Positions 33,926 to 44,276 of a stretch of DNA of 64,000 bases are shown here, piece after piece; position 1 is the first letter of the stretch; the number at the start of each line of letters is the position of its first letter. A program made the position numbers and the translations under genes. The stretch comes from Pseudopyrenochaeta lycopersici (lineage: Eukaryota; Ascomycota; Dothideomycetes; Pleosporales; Pseudopyrenochaetaceae), in assembly GCA_003313425.1 (NCBI GenBank), contig NHZP01000004.1, positions 1,054,001 through 1,118,000 on the forward strand, given 5' to 3'. The notes beneath the pieces are model-generated. The model made no database searches. It was not told the DNA's origin and worked only from the letters and a program-made list of their open reading frames with translations.

Positions 33926-35596
33926 ATGGGACTCAGAGCTTGGAGGCTGACCGCATTCTCGACATGCTTGTTGACGGCTGTTGGATTGGCGGCTGAACCG
34001 ACTGTTACGGTACTTAACGGGACGTATGAAGGCTTGTACCTCCCTTCCTTCGACCAGGATATCTTCCTTGGAATCCCATACGCACAAGATACAGGAGGTC
34101 AGAATCGATTCCGCATCCCCCAATCGCTGAACACCACCTGGAATGGCACTCGTCTCGCTAAACAGTATGGCCACACATGTCCGGAACCCGCAGAGGCTGA
34201 ATTCGGCATGAGTGAAGATTGTCTCAGCATCAACATCATTCGTCCCGCAGGTCTTTCATCAGATTCTGATGAGAAATTGCCCGTGGCATTATGGATCCAT
34301 GGTGGAAGCTACCAGTTCGGCACCAGTTCGCTGGCAAACTACAATTTGACATACATTGTACAGAGGAGTGTTGAGATTGGCAAACCGATCATCGGAGCGA
34401 GCATCAACTACAGAAAAGGAGGCTGGGGCATGCTATACTCACGAGAAGTTCAGGGAGCCGGACAGACAAACCTTGCGTTGAGAGATATGCGCAAAGGCCT
34501 TGCTTGGATTTCAGAGAACATTGAAGCCTTTGGCGGCGACAAGGACAGCGTCACCATCTGGGGTGAATCAGCGGGCTCTTTTGCAGTCGGCCAACTCCTC
34601 ATGACCTACGGCGGCAGGACTGACAATCTTTTCCATCGCAGCATTCAGGAATCTGGCTCCGCAGCGACCGCGTGGTATAATGGATCAGACTGGTACCAGC
34701 CAATCTACGACAATATTGTAAACAAGGCAAACTGCACAGATGAGGTCGACACTCTCGATTGTCTGCGCACAGTGCCATATGAGGCGCTCTTGCCATTGCT
34801 AGCAGCTCCAAGTCAGGGACCAGGCTGGTACCCAATTGTAGATGGAGACGTTATACCGAATTACCCAACCGAGCTGCTACACTCGGGCCGTTTTGCGCAT
34901 ATCCCGCATCTATACGGCACAAACTCCGATGAGGGCACTGATAATGCGCCTGCAGGTGGCGTGATCAACACCGACAAGGAAATTTACGATTACCTCAAGG
35001 GCAGCACAGGGTTTGGCTTCCCCGACGCCGTCATCGACAAGGTCTTGGAACTTTATCCCGACGATCCCGCACAAGGCATCCCGCTCAACACAGGAGACGA
35101 GCGTTTCGCTGAGCAAGGCGTGCAATACAAGCGCATAGCAGCTATCTTGGGCGACGCCTTCTACCACGCCACACGCCTCGATGACGCTCGCGAGTATTCA
35201 AAGTACGCACCAACGTACATCTACCGATTCAACACTAAGCCCTGGCAAAACAATCCCATAGCCACCGAAGGCGGCGACGCGCCCGCATACAAGGGTGTCA
35301 GCCATTTCAGCGAAGTAGCATTTGTCTTCGCGAACCCGAACTACTATGGGCCCTGGGCAGAGTACAAGGCGTTGAGTGACGAGATGAGCGCACGCTGGAT
35401 TAACTTTGTGAACGGCGAGGTTCCAAATGCGCAAAATGCATCGAACTGGCCTACTTACAACGGTAGCGCGAATGGCTTGAATCTCGTCATCCAAGCAAAT
35501 GGAAGAGGGTATAATGGTAGTTATGTGGAAGAGGATACCTACAGATTGGCCGGGAGGGAGTACCTGAGCGAGTGGGCGAGACGGAGACACGTTTGA
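33926..35596 (+). CDS. Secreted type-B carboxylesterase/lipase
   Basis: A single exon, 556 residues. It hydrolyses carboxylic esters (lipase, cholinesterase-like or feruloyl-type) outside the cell. A signal peptide of about 22 residues (MGLRAWRLTAFSTCLLTAVGLAA) supports the chosen start. The oxyanion hole is in ALWIHGGSYQFG, the nucleophile is Ser215 in GESAG (WGESAGSFAVGQ), the acid is in GTNSDEGTDN and the His in GVSHFSEVAFVF. The EDCLSINI block is the second family signature. Many N-x-S/T sites (for example NTTWNGT, NLT, NGS, NCT) fit a secreted glycoprotein. Absence of introns is common in this family. Substrate is not predictable. Confidence 0.93.
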   Translation: MGLRAWRLTAFSTCLLTAVGLAAEPTVTVLNGTYEGLYLPSFDQDIFLGIPYAQDTGGQNRFRIPQSLNTTWNGTRLAKQYGHTCPEPAEAEFGMSEDCLSINIIRPAGLSSDSDEKLPVALWIHGGSYQFGTSSLANYNLTYIVQRSVEIGKPIIGASINYRKGGWGMLYSREVQGAGQTNLALRDMRKGLAWISENIEAFGGDKDSVTIWGESAGSFAVGQLLMTYGGRTDNLFHRSIQESGSAATAWYNGSDWYQPIYDNIVNKANCTDEVDTLDCLRTVPYEALLPLLAAPSQGPGWYPIVDGDVIPNYPTELLHSGRFAHIPHLYGTNSDEGTDNAPAGGVINTDKEIYDYLKGSTGFGFPDAVIDKVLELYPDDPAQGIPLNTGDERFAEQGVQYKRIAAILGDAFYHATRLDDAREYSKYAPTYIYRFNTKPWQNNPIATEGGDAPAYKGVSHFSEVAFVFANPNYYGPWAEYKALSDEMSARWINFVNGEVPNAQNASNWPTYNGSANGLNLVIQANGRGYNGSYVEEDTYRLAGREYLSEWARRRHV

Positions 35597-36009
35597 GAAG
35601 GCTATTGCATTACTAATGTGAGATGTGAACCTGCTAGAAATGTGATGTATGTCTGATATGTTGTAAAAAGCCATAGGAACCTTAATATAGATTACTACTC
35701 TTTGAACTTGGTCTCTTCACTGGGGGAAACCGCCTCTTCGTTATGAGCGTGTTATCAAGCCCGTGTCTTTTCAAAAGACCTCGCTATGCATCCATACCAG
35801 GTGTCTTGTTATAAACGTCCTCTGGTTCATTGATCAAGCTGTTCCCCTTGCTCTGGGCCTTAAAAAGCTGCGAACCTGATCATAACGAAATCATGAATCA
35901 CCGGGGCAAGCATGACTTCTCTGTCAAAACATTGAAGAGGCAAGTGCGGTCTAACCTTCAACCGCAAGGAGGCAGAGTGGATAAGAGCATCGACGATTGG
36001 TTGATATCA
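35597..36009. other. Convergent 3' spacer
   Basis: 413 bp between the stop codons of the rightward esterase and the leftward NIF3-like gene. No gene or repeat was seen. Confidence 0.45.
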
Positions 36010-36888
36010 TTATTTTTCCTCCCGAACGATGGGTATTTCTTCTTCATACACCGCTTTTACGGGCACTCCAGGGAATGCTGTACGCAAGCTCGTAGCGAGA
36101 TATCGGATGCCCCAGTCTTCCGCTTGACGATGTCCTACACATGCGATGGTGATGCCCAGCGCTGTATCGGCTTGCATTCCACCTACACGCGGCTGCCCAG
36201 TGAGATACAGCATGTGCTTCCCTGGCTTGTCCTCATGTGACGCTATCCAGCCACGCTTCTGGGCCATTTCAAGCACGCGATGCACCTCATCCTCGTGAAA
36301 GGCATTCATGATCGCAACGACGTGTATATCGTCTGACAAACCAACCTGCACAAGCTCCGTGCCTCCAAAATTCTCTTGTATGAGACGAATGAGCAGGTCA
36401 CGGGGTTGAGATACACGGCTGACAATGCCGATCCTCCTCTCTGGGTCGCCCTTGTAGCCCTGCACACAGAGACTTTCGGCTACGTTCATCCCAAGTCGCT
36501 CCGCCAGCACTGTATTCCAGCCCACGGTAAGAACCTCATCGAAAGACGTGTGACTCGATACAACAAGAGTACCTTTGCGAACGCTGCGCCGATCGAGGGT
36601 AAACGGCCGATGGAGGAAGCATAGCGTTCGCGGAAGTCGGCTATGTGTTTGTGGGAAGGATGTCGTCGGGCCAATAGTCGCTTGGTCGTGCGGGTAGCCT
36701 ATCAAGGAGTAGACACCAGGTGTTGGAGTAACGCTCAGGACGATCTGCTCTACAAGGGCTGTTTCTGCATCATATCGAGGGTTTCGTGGGACGTGATAAA
36801 GGCGCGGTACATCGTTTTCTTTCGCTGGTAATATCGAAGCAAAGAAACGAGTCACAGCCGCATGAGTGGGCTTCTTCGATCTTTGCAT
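36010..36888 (-). CDS. NIF3-like (DUF34) protein, divergent metal site
   Basis: A single exon of 292 residues. NIF3/DUF34 proteins are widespread, bind two metal ions and have no settled function. The family ligand motifs can be traced: HTSFD (His113, Asp117) matches the HTNLD motif; GHRQAEDWG (His253, Glu257) matches GHYxTExxG; and FLHRPF (His93) sits where HHPxxF is expected, with Arg94 replacing the second His. The YLTGQPR segment also lacks the usual acidic residue of YITGE. The typical DNVGL N-terminus is missing, replaced by a YHVPRNPRYD segment and a short basic leader. It could therefore be a catalytically altered paralogue. The assignment rests on the C-terminal third and the ligand spacing. 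It is divergent from the tRNA-editing gene. Confidence 0.65.
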   Translation of the reverse strand: MQRSKKPTHAAVTRFFASILPAKENDVPRLYHVPRNPRYDAETALVEQIVLSVTPTPGVYSLIGYPHDQATIGPTTSFPQTHSRLPRTLCFLHRPFTLDRRSVRKGTLVVSSHTSFDEVLTVGWNTVLAERLGMNVAESLCVQGYKGDPERRIGIVSRVSQPRDLLIRLIQENFGGTELVQVGLSDDIHVVAIMNAFHEDEVHRVLEMAQKRGWIASHEDKPGKHMLYLTGQPRVGGMQADTALGITIACVGHRQAEDWGIRYLATSLRTAFPGVPVKAVYEEEIPIVREEK

Positions 36889-37447
36889 TGTGATTCAGGA
36901 TGTTAGCAGCTCTAAAGTTAGCATGCGACGGCCACGACCTGAAAATGTAGAAGTCTAAGGACTCGAGTACGTCATCGAATTCTATTCAGCGGCGCGAAAG
37001 TCGAAGGAAGACGGCTTCCTCCAGTGTCGCGCATTATACTGGCTGCAGCAAAACTCATGGCCCAAGAGCGGTAGACTATGTCCTTGTATTGCATGTCGAA
37101 TAAAAGAAGGGGGAAGACGGCGGGACTAGAAGTTGCACCATTTGGAGATCGACGCGATGCTGAGATTGGCCTAGCCTTTTCCGACGAGTCGGACCCGGGG
37201 ACCTCCACATCGTTGCGCCCTTTGAATACATCACTCCGCTTTAGTCGGGCGAAGAATTGCTGATGAAAAGCACATTGGTCAATGATAAGGGCGATCGCCT
37301 TCCATGAACCTAGCGAGAACGCTGACTAATTCTACCCGGTCCCGCGGAGTGTTTCTGCCTTCGATTTTCTTTCCAACTTTTAGTCATACATTTGTACAGG
37401 TCATTTCTCCTTCACCAAATTCAAGATACATCCTGACCTTCGCAAAA
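36889..37447. promoter_or_regulatory. Divergent promoter region, NIF3-like and AlaX genes
   Basis: 559 bp between the two preferred start codons. The right-hand part, from 37304, is open and in frame with the tRNA-editing gene, so it may be translated as an N-terminal extension. No other gene. Confidence 0.45.
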
Positions 37448-38788
37448 ATGGGTGCCGTAATAGGTCCGGTCCCAACCATAGTGGGCGCGCTCAAATGCCA
37501 AAAGGATTCTTATCTCCAAACACTCGAAACCAAGGTAGTGTCGTGTGATGAGTACCAACCACCAAAGACGACCCAGCAGAATGGCAAATCGAAGACGAAG
37601 AAGGCAACAGATCCATCCAAAGCTCTTGCAGATGGAAACTCAACGTCAGGAAAGACATGGCTCATCGAATTGGCAGATTCTGTCCTCTTCCCAGAAGGCG
37701 GTGGTCAACCTACTGATCATGGGTCTATAACGCCTCTGAACAATGATAGCGCAGAGCCAATCCCGATAACAAGCATACAGCGCCACGGGCTTCGCTGTAT
37801 CCACTTCTCTCCTACTCCTCTTGCACAAGGAACTCCAGTACGACAAACTGTTGACTTTACGCGACGTTGGGACCATATGCAACAGCACACCGGCCAGCAC
37901 CTGCTCTCCGCTATTATGGATGGCATGGGCCTAGAGACCTTGGGCTGGAGCATGGGCGCGGCCGGCGAGATGAACTATGTTGAATTGCCAAGGAAGCCGT
38001 CTGATGAAGAGATCAGAATAATCCAAGACAAGTGCAATAAGGCGATTAGAGACAGTTTGCAGATCACAGTGGAGACCCCCGATGGGAAGGGATCAGATAG
38101 TTTACCTGAGGACTATGATCGAGAGAAAGGCGTTGTGAGGTTCATCAAAATCGGGGACTTGGACTACAACGCCTGCTGTGGAACACATCTGAACAAAACC
38201 TCACATATTGGCCTCATCCTACTTCACCACATGCAATCCGTAAGAGGAACAAACTGCCGGCTGTTTTTCACCGCAGGCGACCGCGCCATTGCAATGGCTA
38301 CTGAATCCATCAACAGCATTCGCTCGATTGGCGTCTCGCTGTCCTCGAGCTCTGCGCCTGCAGAAGTTGTGGCTAGTGTACAGAGACTGGGCGATCAGAT
38401 TTCTGAAGCGCGCAAAAAGGAGAAGAAGATGCTGGCGGAGATCGCCAAATTTGAAGGCGACCGTATCAAAGCACTTCTTCAGACCCACGATAGTGCTTTC
38501 TCGTACCGAGCAACGGATGGGTTAGACTTCGTCAATCTCGTTGTATTCGAGATCAAGGATACTGTGAAAGAGCGTGGCGTCGCAGTACTATGCTCGGGCG
38601 AAGTGAAAGCTTCTGGGTCAATTGTGGTCATTGGTAAGCCCGAGCTCGTAGAGAAAATAGCAACTAAGATCAGGGAGGTCGTTAGTACTGCTAAAGGAGG
38701 CGGAAAGGGGGAGAAGTGGCAAGGAAAGGTCACTGAGTGGAAGAAAGGCCAAATAGAGGCTTTGCAAGCTGCAGTTGAGGCTGAGTAG
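37448..38788 (+). CDS. Alanyl-tRNA editing protein (AlaX/AARSD1-like)
   Basis: A single exon of 446 residues. Stand-alone AlaX proteins hydrolyse Ser or Gly mischarged on tRNA-Ala, backing up AlaRS proofreading. The zinc site is HTGQH (His147, His151) and CCGTH (Cys243/244, His247), each in the standard context (WDHMQQHTGQHLLSAIM; GDLDYNACCGTHLN). The N-terminal domain has LFPEGGGQPTDHG, as in AlaRS editing domains, plus a Lys/Thr-rich insertion at about 40-60. The C-terminal part is a coiled coil (ARKKEKKMLAEIAKFEGDRIKAL) followed by a Gly-rich region related to the AlaRS C-Ala domain. The Met chosen is the one beside the conserved domain. An upstream in-frame Met at 37304 would add 48 residues resembling a mitochondrial presequence. 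Confidence 0.92.
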   Translation: MGAVIGPVPTIVGALKCQKDSYLQTLETKVVSCDEYQPPKTTQQNGKSKTKKATDPSKALADGNSTSGKTWLIELADSVLFPEGGGQPTDHGSITPLNNDSAEPIPITSIQRHGLRCIHFSPTPLAQGTPVRQTVDFTRRWDHMQQHTGQHLLSAIMDGMGLETLGWSMGAAGEMNYVELPRKPSDEEIRIIQDKCNKAIRDSLQITVETPDGKGSDSLPEDYDREKGVVRFIKIGDLDYNACCGTHLNKTSHIGLILLHHMQSVRGTNCRLFFTAGDRAIAMATESINSIRSIGVSLSSSSAPAEVVASVQRLGDQISEARKKEKKMLAEIAKFEGDRIKALLQTHDSAFSYRATDGLDFVNLVVFEIKDTVKERGVAVLCSGEVKASGSIVVIGKPELVEKIATKIREVVSTAKGGGKGEKWQGKVTEWKKGQIEALQAAVEAE

Positions 38789-39060
38789 AGGAGCTATGCT
38801 CATTCCTTGGATGTATCAAACTAAGCTTGAGTGTTTGTACTAAAGAATAGATATTTAGAAAACTATGTTCAAAGAAGCGAGCGTTTCTAGCTTCATCCAG
38901 GCAAACTTGATGTGTCATAACCAAGAAAGAAAGTGATTATTGAAGGAGTGCTCAAATATAAAAATCAGACGAATTGAATATAGACTAAAGGCCGTGAGTC
39001 TCATAAGCTGAGTATTGTGGATAGTCATAACTACAGTTGATCAAAGCGTGATATTTGACC

Positions 39061-40328
39061 TTAGACGCTGTAGACCTTGATCGAGTTCACAAGCCAGTAG
39101 CTCTGCTCTTTTATTAGCGTACGCCTTTCCAAAGTTGAGTAAGATACCTACATCAGCAAAAGAATGAGGCTGAGAAGCGACATATGCATTGCAACTGGGG
39201 TTCATCTGCGAGCACGATGATGAGCCCCATACGCCTCCAGCCCAGTCGCCACAGAACGTAATATCGAAAACCTAGTAGTAATTGTCAGCACTGTCCGTAC
39301 TGGATAGATGTTTGACATTCCGGATGCTTACCAAGTTCATGTTCCTGAACTTAGCATCAAAGTCACATCCTGCAAAGTTTGCGACTGGCGTGCCCCAGGA
39401 ATTCGGGTCAGGATTGCCGCTCCTGATGTTTCCCGGAACGTCCCTGCTGGCAAAGTACCAGACCTTGAAACCGGAGCTTGTCCACAATGAAGCGTATACT
39501 CCGCCACCATTGGCGTTGAAAGCTGTACCGTATGAAGTTGCGCTATTGGACACGACGCTACAGCCGATATAGCCTCCGTCGGCACCACAGTCCGCATTGC
39601 CTCCCCGACGGCCAGTCTCCCCGCCGGCGCCAACGGAGGGTGTGCACCCGGGGGAGGTGTGTAGGGTGACTTGGTTGTACGTACTCAGGTGGACGCCTTC
39701 GTAGATGTCGAGTTCACCTGAATTGGGCCAATTTGGACCATACATCCAGCTAGATTAAAGTCAGACAAAATATGTTTTGGTGATCCGTAGATGACATACA
39801 AAGCAGGCCATGAGCCGCAGTTGCTTCCGGGTACATGTGCGAAATCGGCAATGACCAAGGCTCGATTGTACGCTGTCTTACTATGAAGCCTAACGCTCTT
39901 ACGGCCAGGACCGCTAGGATTAAGAGTGGACCATGTGTCCACGCCCATATAGACTTGGTTGCCTTGTGTCTTCAGCAAACCAAGCTGCTGGGCTTGTTGA
40001 GCATTAACGTATTCGACGAAGCCATCTTGAGCATGATGTCAATGTATATAAAGATATTCAGATCGGTGTAAGTTACGCGTGGGATCCGCCATCTGCCTCA
40101 GGTCAGCTAGAATGAGACAATGACAACTAAGATACTCACAGCTTCGACGTTGAATTTGCTCATCCAGTTACCTGCATCATAGGTCTCGATCAAGCTATAT
40201 GCTGCGGAAGTAAACCCGTCGGAAACGAGAGATACGGTATCGTTCGTCCAAGGTCCGGGGCCAGCTGGTAGTGCGGTGGCACTGCGCCACAGCGCCGGGA
40301 GGTACAAAATAATTGCCCGAAAAGACAT
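39061..40328 (-). CDS. Secreted GH16 endo-beta-1,3(4)-glucanase
   Basis: Six exons on the minus strand: 40328-40140, 40092-40077, 40025-39800, 39749-39332, 39271-39152 and 39102-39061 (336 residues). GH16 enzymes cut beta-1,3/1,4-glucans of cell walls. A signal peptide starts the protein (MSFRAIILYLPALWRSATALP). The retaining catalytic motif is in SGELDIYEGV, with both Glu flanking the Asp; WPAFWMYGPNWPNSG is rebuilt by splicing. Further landmarks are NADCGADGGYIGC, the WYFASRDVPGNIRSG block and a C-terminal VFDITFCGDWAGGVW. Exon 2 is only 16 nt and supplies most of ADPTHGFV, a conserved beta-strand motif that cannot be formed without it. No glucan-binding module or GPI signal was seen. Confidence 0.9.
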
Positions 40329-42728
40329 GGCTACACAAAGATACTCGAAATCTTAGTCTAGAGTTCCACAATAGCAATAATCCCCGGGTTCGCCTCGGAT
40401 ACTCATATATATATTCATCTCCGTCATGCATATTCTACACCTGTTTGCGAATATCTAGAGCTAGCCAGCTGCATTTTTTGCAGAGCCAAAACCCATGTTC
40501 GAAGAGGGGTTGTGACCAGGCTTTGACGGGATAGAAGCACCTATCACTGCGTTTGGTGATGATGAAATCAGGGTAAAAGCCTTGTAATGTTGCAATCCCC
40601 CCTAGCACTCTCAGGATCGGCTCTGAGGAAGCCAAGACTATCGCGGCTGATGAGCCTAGTCAGGCAGCTCGAGATGCTGGATGACACGGTATGAACATGG
40701 CTGCTGGTGAAAGTCTGGATGTGTGTGCTTCCATACTAGTAGTAGTGTTGGGTAGCGTTGGGTAGTGCTGCGTTGTTTCAGGAAAGCTTGTGGATGGAGA
40801 GATGTGAGCGGTGAAGAACCTTGGTCGATTATTACACTACCTCTGGCCTCCGCGAATAAAATCTGTACGTGTAGTGATACTGTCGTTCTACATGGTCATC
40901 ATCCAGTCAATCCGGGCAAGTATTGCACGCGGTGTGTCTCTATTCCATCATGGCAGTCAGATGACGTTCACGGCAATTAGAAATCCACTTTTGGGTGCTT
41001 CATTTCCTAACCAAAATGTGTTCATATGCCAGCAATAGAGATCACTGTATTCTGGACAGAGCTACAACGCCGTTAGGATGTTCCAGCATGAGGACTTGTC
41101 GCTTTAGGGACAGTGGAGTAAAAGCAAGGCGTAATCGTGCAAAAACGGTATGCTTCTGTTTTTTGGGGTTTCTTTTTACTCGTCGAAGATTTTGCATCTG
41201 ACTGACTCTGCACCATATGGTTTCAGTGTGTAGGATAGAAACAGACGGAAAGACGTAGTTATTCGTCGATATGTACAAGGGTATAATAGTCAACCCCGCG
41301 CTAGTCGCAAAGTCGAGCATCTGATCATTAGGGTCACATTAGGGAAGTTACACAACTGCAAGAACCCACGGAAAGATTTCTCTCTCGCCGATGCGTGCTC
41401 GTTCCCCGGTTGAGGTTCCGCACGCGCAAAGCTCGCGTGGCTGGAGGGTTACACCCTCCAGACTGAGACACGCCACGATATGAACGCGGGATCCGCAAAC
41501 TATCGGGTGATTGATTGCACTGTGAACTATAGGCGATCACCGATTTGGAATTTGTTTCTAGAACTACCGTCTTTCGATGGAAGTAAGAAGCAGTGAGTTT
41601 GGAGGACAAAGAGGGAGCGGAGTAGCTATACGAGCCTACTCCATGTTTGCAAGCGGGCTAGTCTCAATCCAATAGTGCAGCCAACTGTTTGTCATGCCAA
41701 TATTGTCAAAAGAAAGTATTTATAATGGTAGTGCCACTCCGGTGGAAAGTTAACGAACTGTAGCTGTAGTCGATTTTGTCAAAGCATGTCTTTGGAGCCG
41801 AACCTATTCGAAGAGCTTCCAGGCTTTAAGTATTGCTGTATGTTCCATATTTGTATTGGCGTGCAGCATTCCTCAAGTGCTGCATCTCAAGAATACTCCC
41901 CATAGCCCTTATCGGCATCCGTGTTGGACAAGTAGCATGAATTAAGACTATCAGACCACTGTTGCATGTTGCTATATCACGTCGAATATTACCATTGGTA
42001 TGATAATCGGCGCATATTGACACACAAGAACGCGGTTCTGCCTGTGAAGGGTAATCATTCAGAACAATTGAGCGTGGTGCAGAGTTTTAGCATTACTTAT
42101 CGAGCTTATACATGAATCAAGTGGAGAGTATTCCAGTTCAGTGTGTCACGTACCAAGATATCTTTTCAAACAGTTGTCGAAGCCATCCTAGCCATTTTTG
42201 CTGCTCGGCCTTCCCTATGTCTGTTAAGCAAATCGAAAGAAAATTTGATTCGAAACTCCTAAAACCTTGTTCAGATATGTGAGCACACGGGGCTGGCCAC
42301 AAGATAGCATCACTCAGCACTACGTTGGCACACCATTCGTGTTATATGCCTTTCATACTTTAATGATATCATGAAATTTGCTCATTGTAATTACTCCTAT
42401 TTCCCTGTGCTCCGTACGACGACCATAGCAACGTTCCTGACCATTGCGCGGGTGAAATGGCCCACTGAGTTCTCACAGCGCGCGTTTGGGCCCGTTCAGG
42501 GAGCACATGAATTTACTATGGTACTCTTCACTCATCAAAATAGTGTCACAGGTAGACTCTTGAATGTACATCAAGAGATTTTGGTTTATCAACTCTTCTA
42601 GCAAAACGAAACAGCCCCAACTTGCACACAAACTCAACCTCAACCCAGCAAAACAACAACAGACACGCTTGGTATTGCAAGTTCCAGCTTGAAGAAGGAC
42701 GACGCTACTTAAACATACCTCAATCAAT
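40329..42728. other. 2.4 kb spacer between GH16 and GT2 genes
   Basis: Both flanking genes are transcribed away from it, so it holds two promoters, but it is far longer than the other divergent spacers (about 550-680 bp). I see only frames under about 110 codons without domain features. A perfect short inverted repeat lies at 41441-41461. No transposon ends or RNA gene were recognised. Confidence 0.4.
41441..41461. repeat. Perfect 9-bp inverted repeat, 3-nt loop
   Basis: CTGGAGGGT and ACCCTCCAG flank the loop TAC. The hairpin is GC-rich and isolated, more than 1 kb from either neighbouring start codon. Function unknown; a chance palindrome is possible. Confidence 0.5.
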
Positions 42729-44276
42729 ATGGGCGGCCCCACTATCCTAGCTGCAGGTCTAATGACCTCGCTGTTTCTTTGGAACATCTTCCTCATCTAC
42801 GATGTCCGTCAACGGCCGAACCCACCGTCCTTCTTTTCTTCTCTTCGTCTCTTAGCTCACTCATTCCCTGGTATTTTCCTCTTTGGGATTTCCATTGTAG
42901 CCCAGAATGCCAACGACAATGCCTTGGTTTGGTTCCTTGGCCTACTTGCATTCCGATACTGGCGAATCATCATCAACATCTTCTTTTGGTTCAGGTACAA
43001 GCCCGTGCTTGTTATGGGAAATGAGAAGATCACGTCGAGAGATTGCACAGTCGTTATGCCTACGGTTGGTCCTAATAATAACCCAGTCTTCACTGACGTG
43101 GTAGCCGCCATCCTCGTCAATGGTACTGGTCGTTTGATCTTCTCGACCAATACCGATGATGCCGCCCAGCAAGTCCAAGCCACTCTCCCAAAAATTGTTA
43201 ACGATGTAAAAGCTGGTCTCACTTCCTACCAACAGCAATTTAGTATTGGACCTGTTGATATAGTTACTGACATTCTAATTACAAACGCCAATGTTTCTAA
43301 CAAACGTCACCAAGTTGTCAATGCCTTCGAAATGGTTGGAACTGAGATTCTCGTCATGGTCGATGACACTGCGATTTGGCATCCTCACTTCCTTTTGGCT
43401 ACGCTTCCAGCTTTTACAAACGACAAAGTTGGATTCGTTGGCACCAGGAAATGGGTAAAGCGTATTCCCTATGTCACTGACCCCACTGCAGGCTATCTCA
43501 AGAACTTGTGGATGAACTACTGGATGGGCTTCTGGAACGTGATGGGAGGGCTATACCTCATTCGTCACAACTTCGAGATTCGGGCTGCTAACGCTGCAGA
43601 CGGCGGTGTCTTCTGTGTCTCTGGTCGCTCCAGCTTGATTCGCACTAGTATCGTGAACAACGACGCCTTCAAGACCGGCTTTCTGAACGAGTACATTTTC
43701 CGTCTCGGCCCTCGCTTCCCCGGCTGGGGTCCCGTCACAGCGGATGATGACAACTTCATTACTCGATATGTCATCAACCACGGCTGGGATATCAAAATCC
43801 AGTACTCCGATGAAGCTACAATGACTACTGTTCTTGGAAAACTTCCGCTCAAGTTTCCCAATCAATGCCTGCGCTGGAGCCGTTCCACTTTTCGCCAGAA
43901 CCCAATCGCTCTATTTGTTGATCGTACCATCTGGTGGAAGTGGCCACTGACTGTTTGGACCACCTACCTCCCTTGGATGTACAATGCAGCTTTGATCTGG
44001 GACGGTCTCGCCATATACTCCCTCACTCAGACCAAGGTCTTCAGTAATTCGGCTTACCAAGTCGCAATCCTCTGCGGGTTCATTATGTTCACATGGATGA
44101 CGAAACTCATTAAGACTATTCCATGGTTCTGGGCACATCCGATGGACTTCGTACTCTACTTCTTGATCCCGGCGTACCCACTATTTGCTTACTATCACTC
44201 TTTGCTCAAAATCTGGACGATGTTTACGTTCTGGGATCTAGCATGGTCTGGAAGAAAGCTGCCCAAGTCAAACTAG
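42729..44276 (+). CDS. Membrane GT2 polysaccharide synthase (ZtGT2-like)
   Basis: A single exon, 515 residues. It is a family-2 processive glycosyltransferase of the hyaluronan/cellulose-synthase type that would make and extrude a polysaccharide at the plasma membrane. The N-terminus has membrane helices (ILAAGLMTSLFLWNIFLIY, then FPGIFLFGISIVAQN and a third near 65-90). The catalytic domain shows VDD at 211-213, DDD at 339-341 and the product-binding QCLRW (QxxRW) at 379-383. At least three further helices follow. Length and layout match the GT2 protein described as needed for hyphal extension and infection in Zymoseptoria tritici and Fusarium graminearum. The polymer it makes is unknown. 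The preceding 2.4 kb spacer may carry an extended promoter. Confidence 0.92.
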   Translation: MGGPTILAAGLMTSLFLWNIFLIYDVRQRPNPPSFFSSLRLLAHSFPGIFLFGISIVAQNANDNALVWFLGLLAFRYWRIIINIFFWFRYKPVLVMGNEKITSRDCTVVMPTVGPNNNPVFTDVVAAILVNGTGRLIFSTNTDDAAQQVQATLPKIVNDVKAGLTSYQQQFSIGPVDIVTDILITNANVSNKRHQVVNAFEMVGTEILVMVDDTAIWHPHFLLATLPAFTNDKVGFVGTRKWVKRIPYVTDPTAGYLKNLWMNYWMGFWNVMGGLYLIRHNFEIRAANAADGGVFCVSGRSSLIRTSIVNNDAFKTGFLNEYIFRLGPRFPGWGPVTADDDNFITRYVINHGWDIKIQYSDEATMTTVLGKLPLKFPNQCLRWSRSTFRQNPIALFVDRTIWWKWPLTVWTTYLPWMYNAALIWDGLAIYSLTQTKVFSNSAYQVAILCGFIMFTWMTKLIKTIPWFWAHPMDFVLYFLIPAYPLFAYYHSLLKIWTMFTFWDLAWSGRKLPKSN

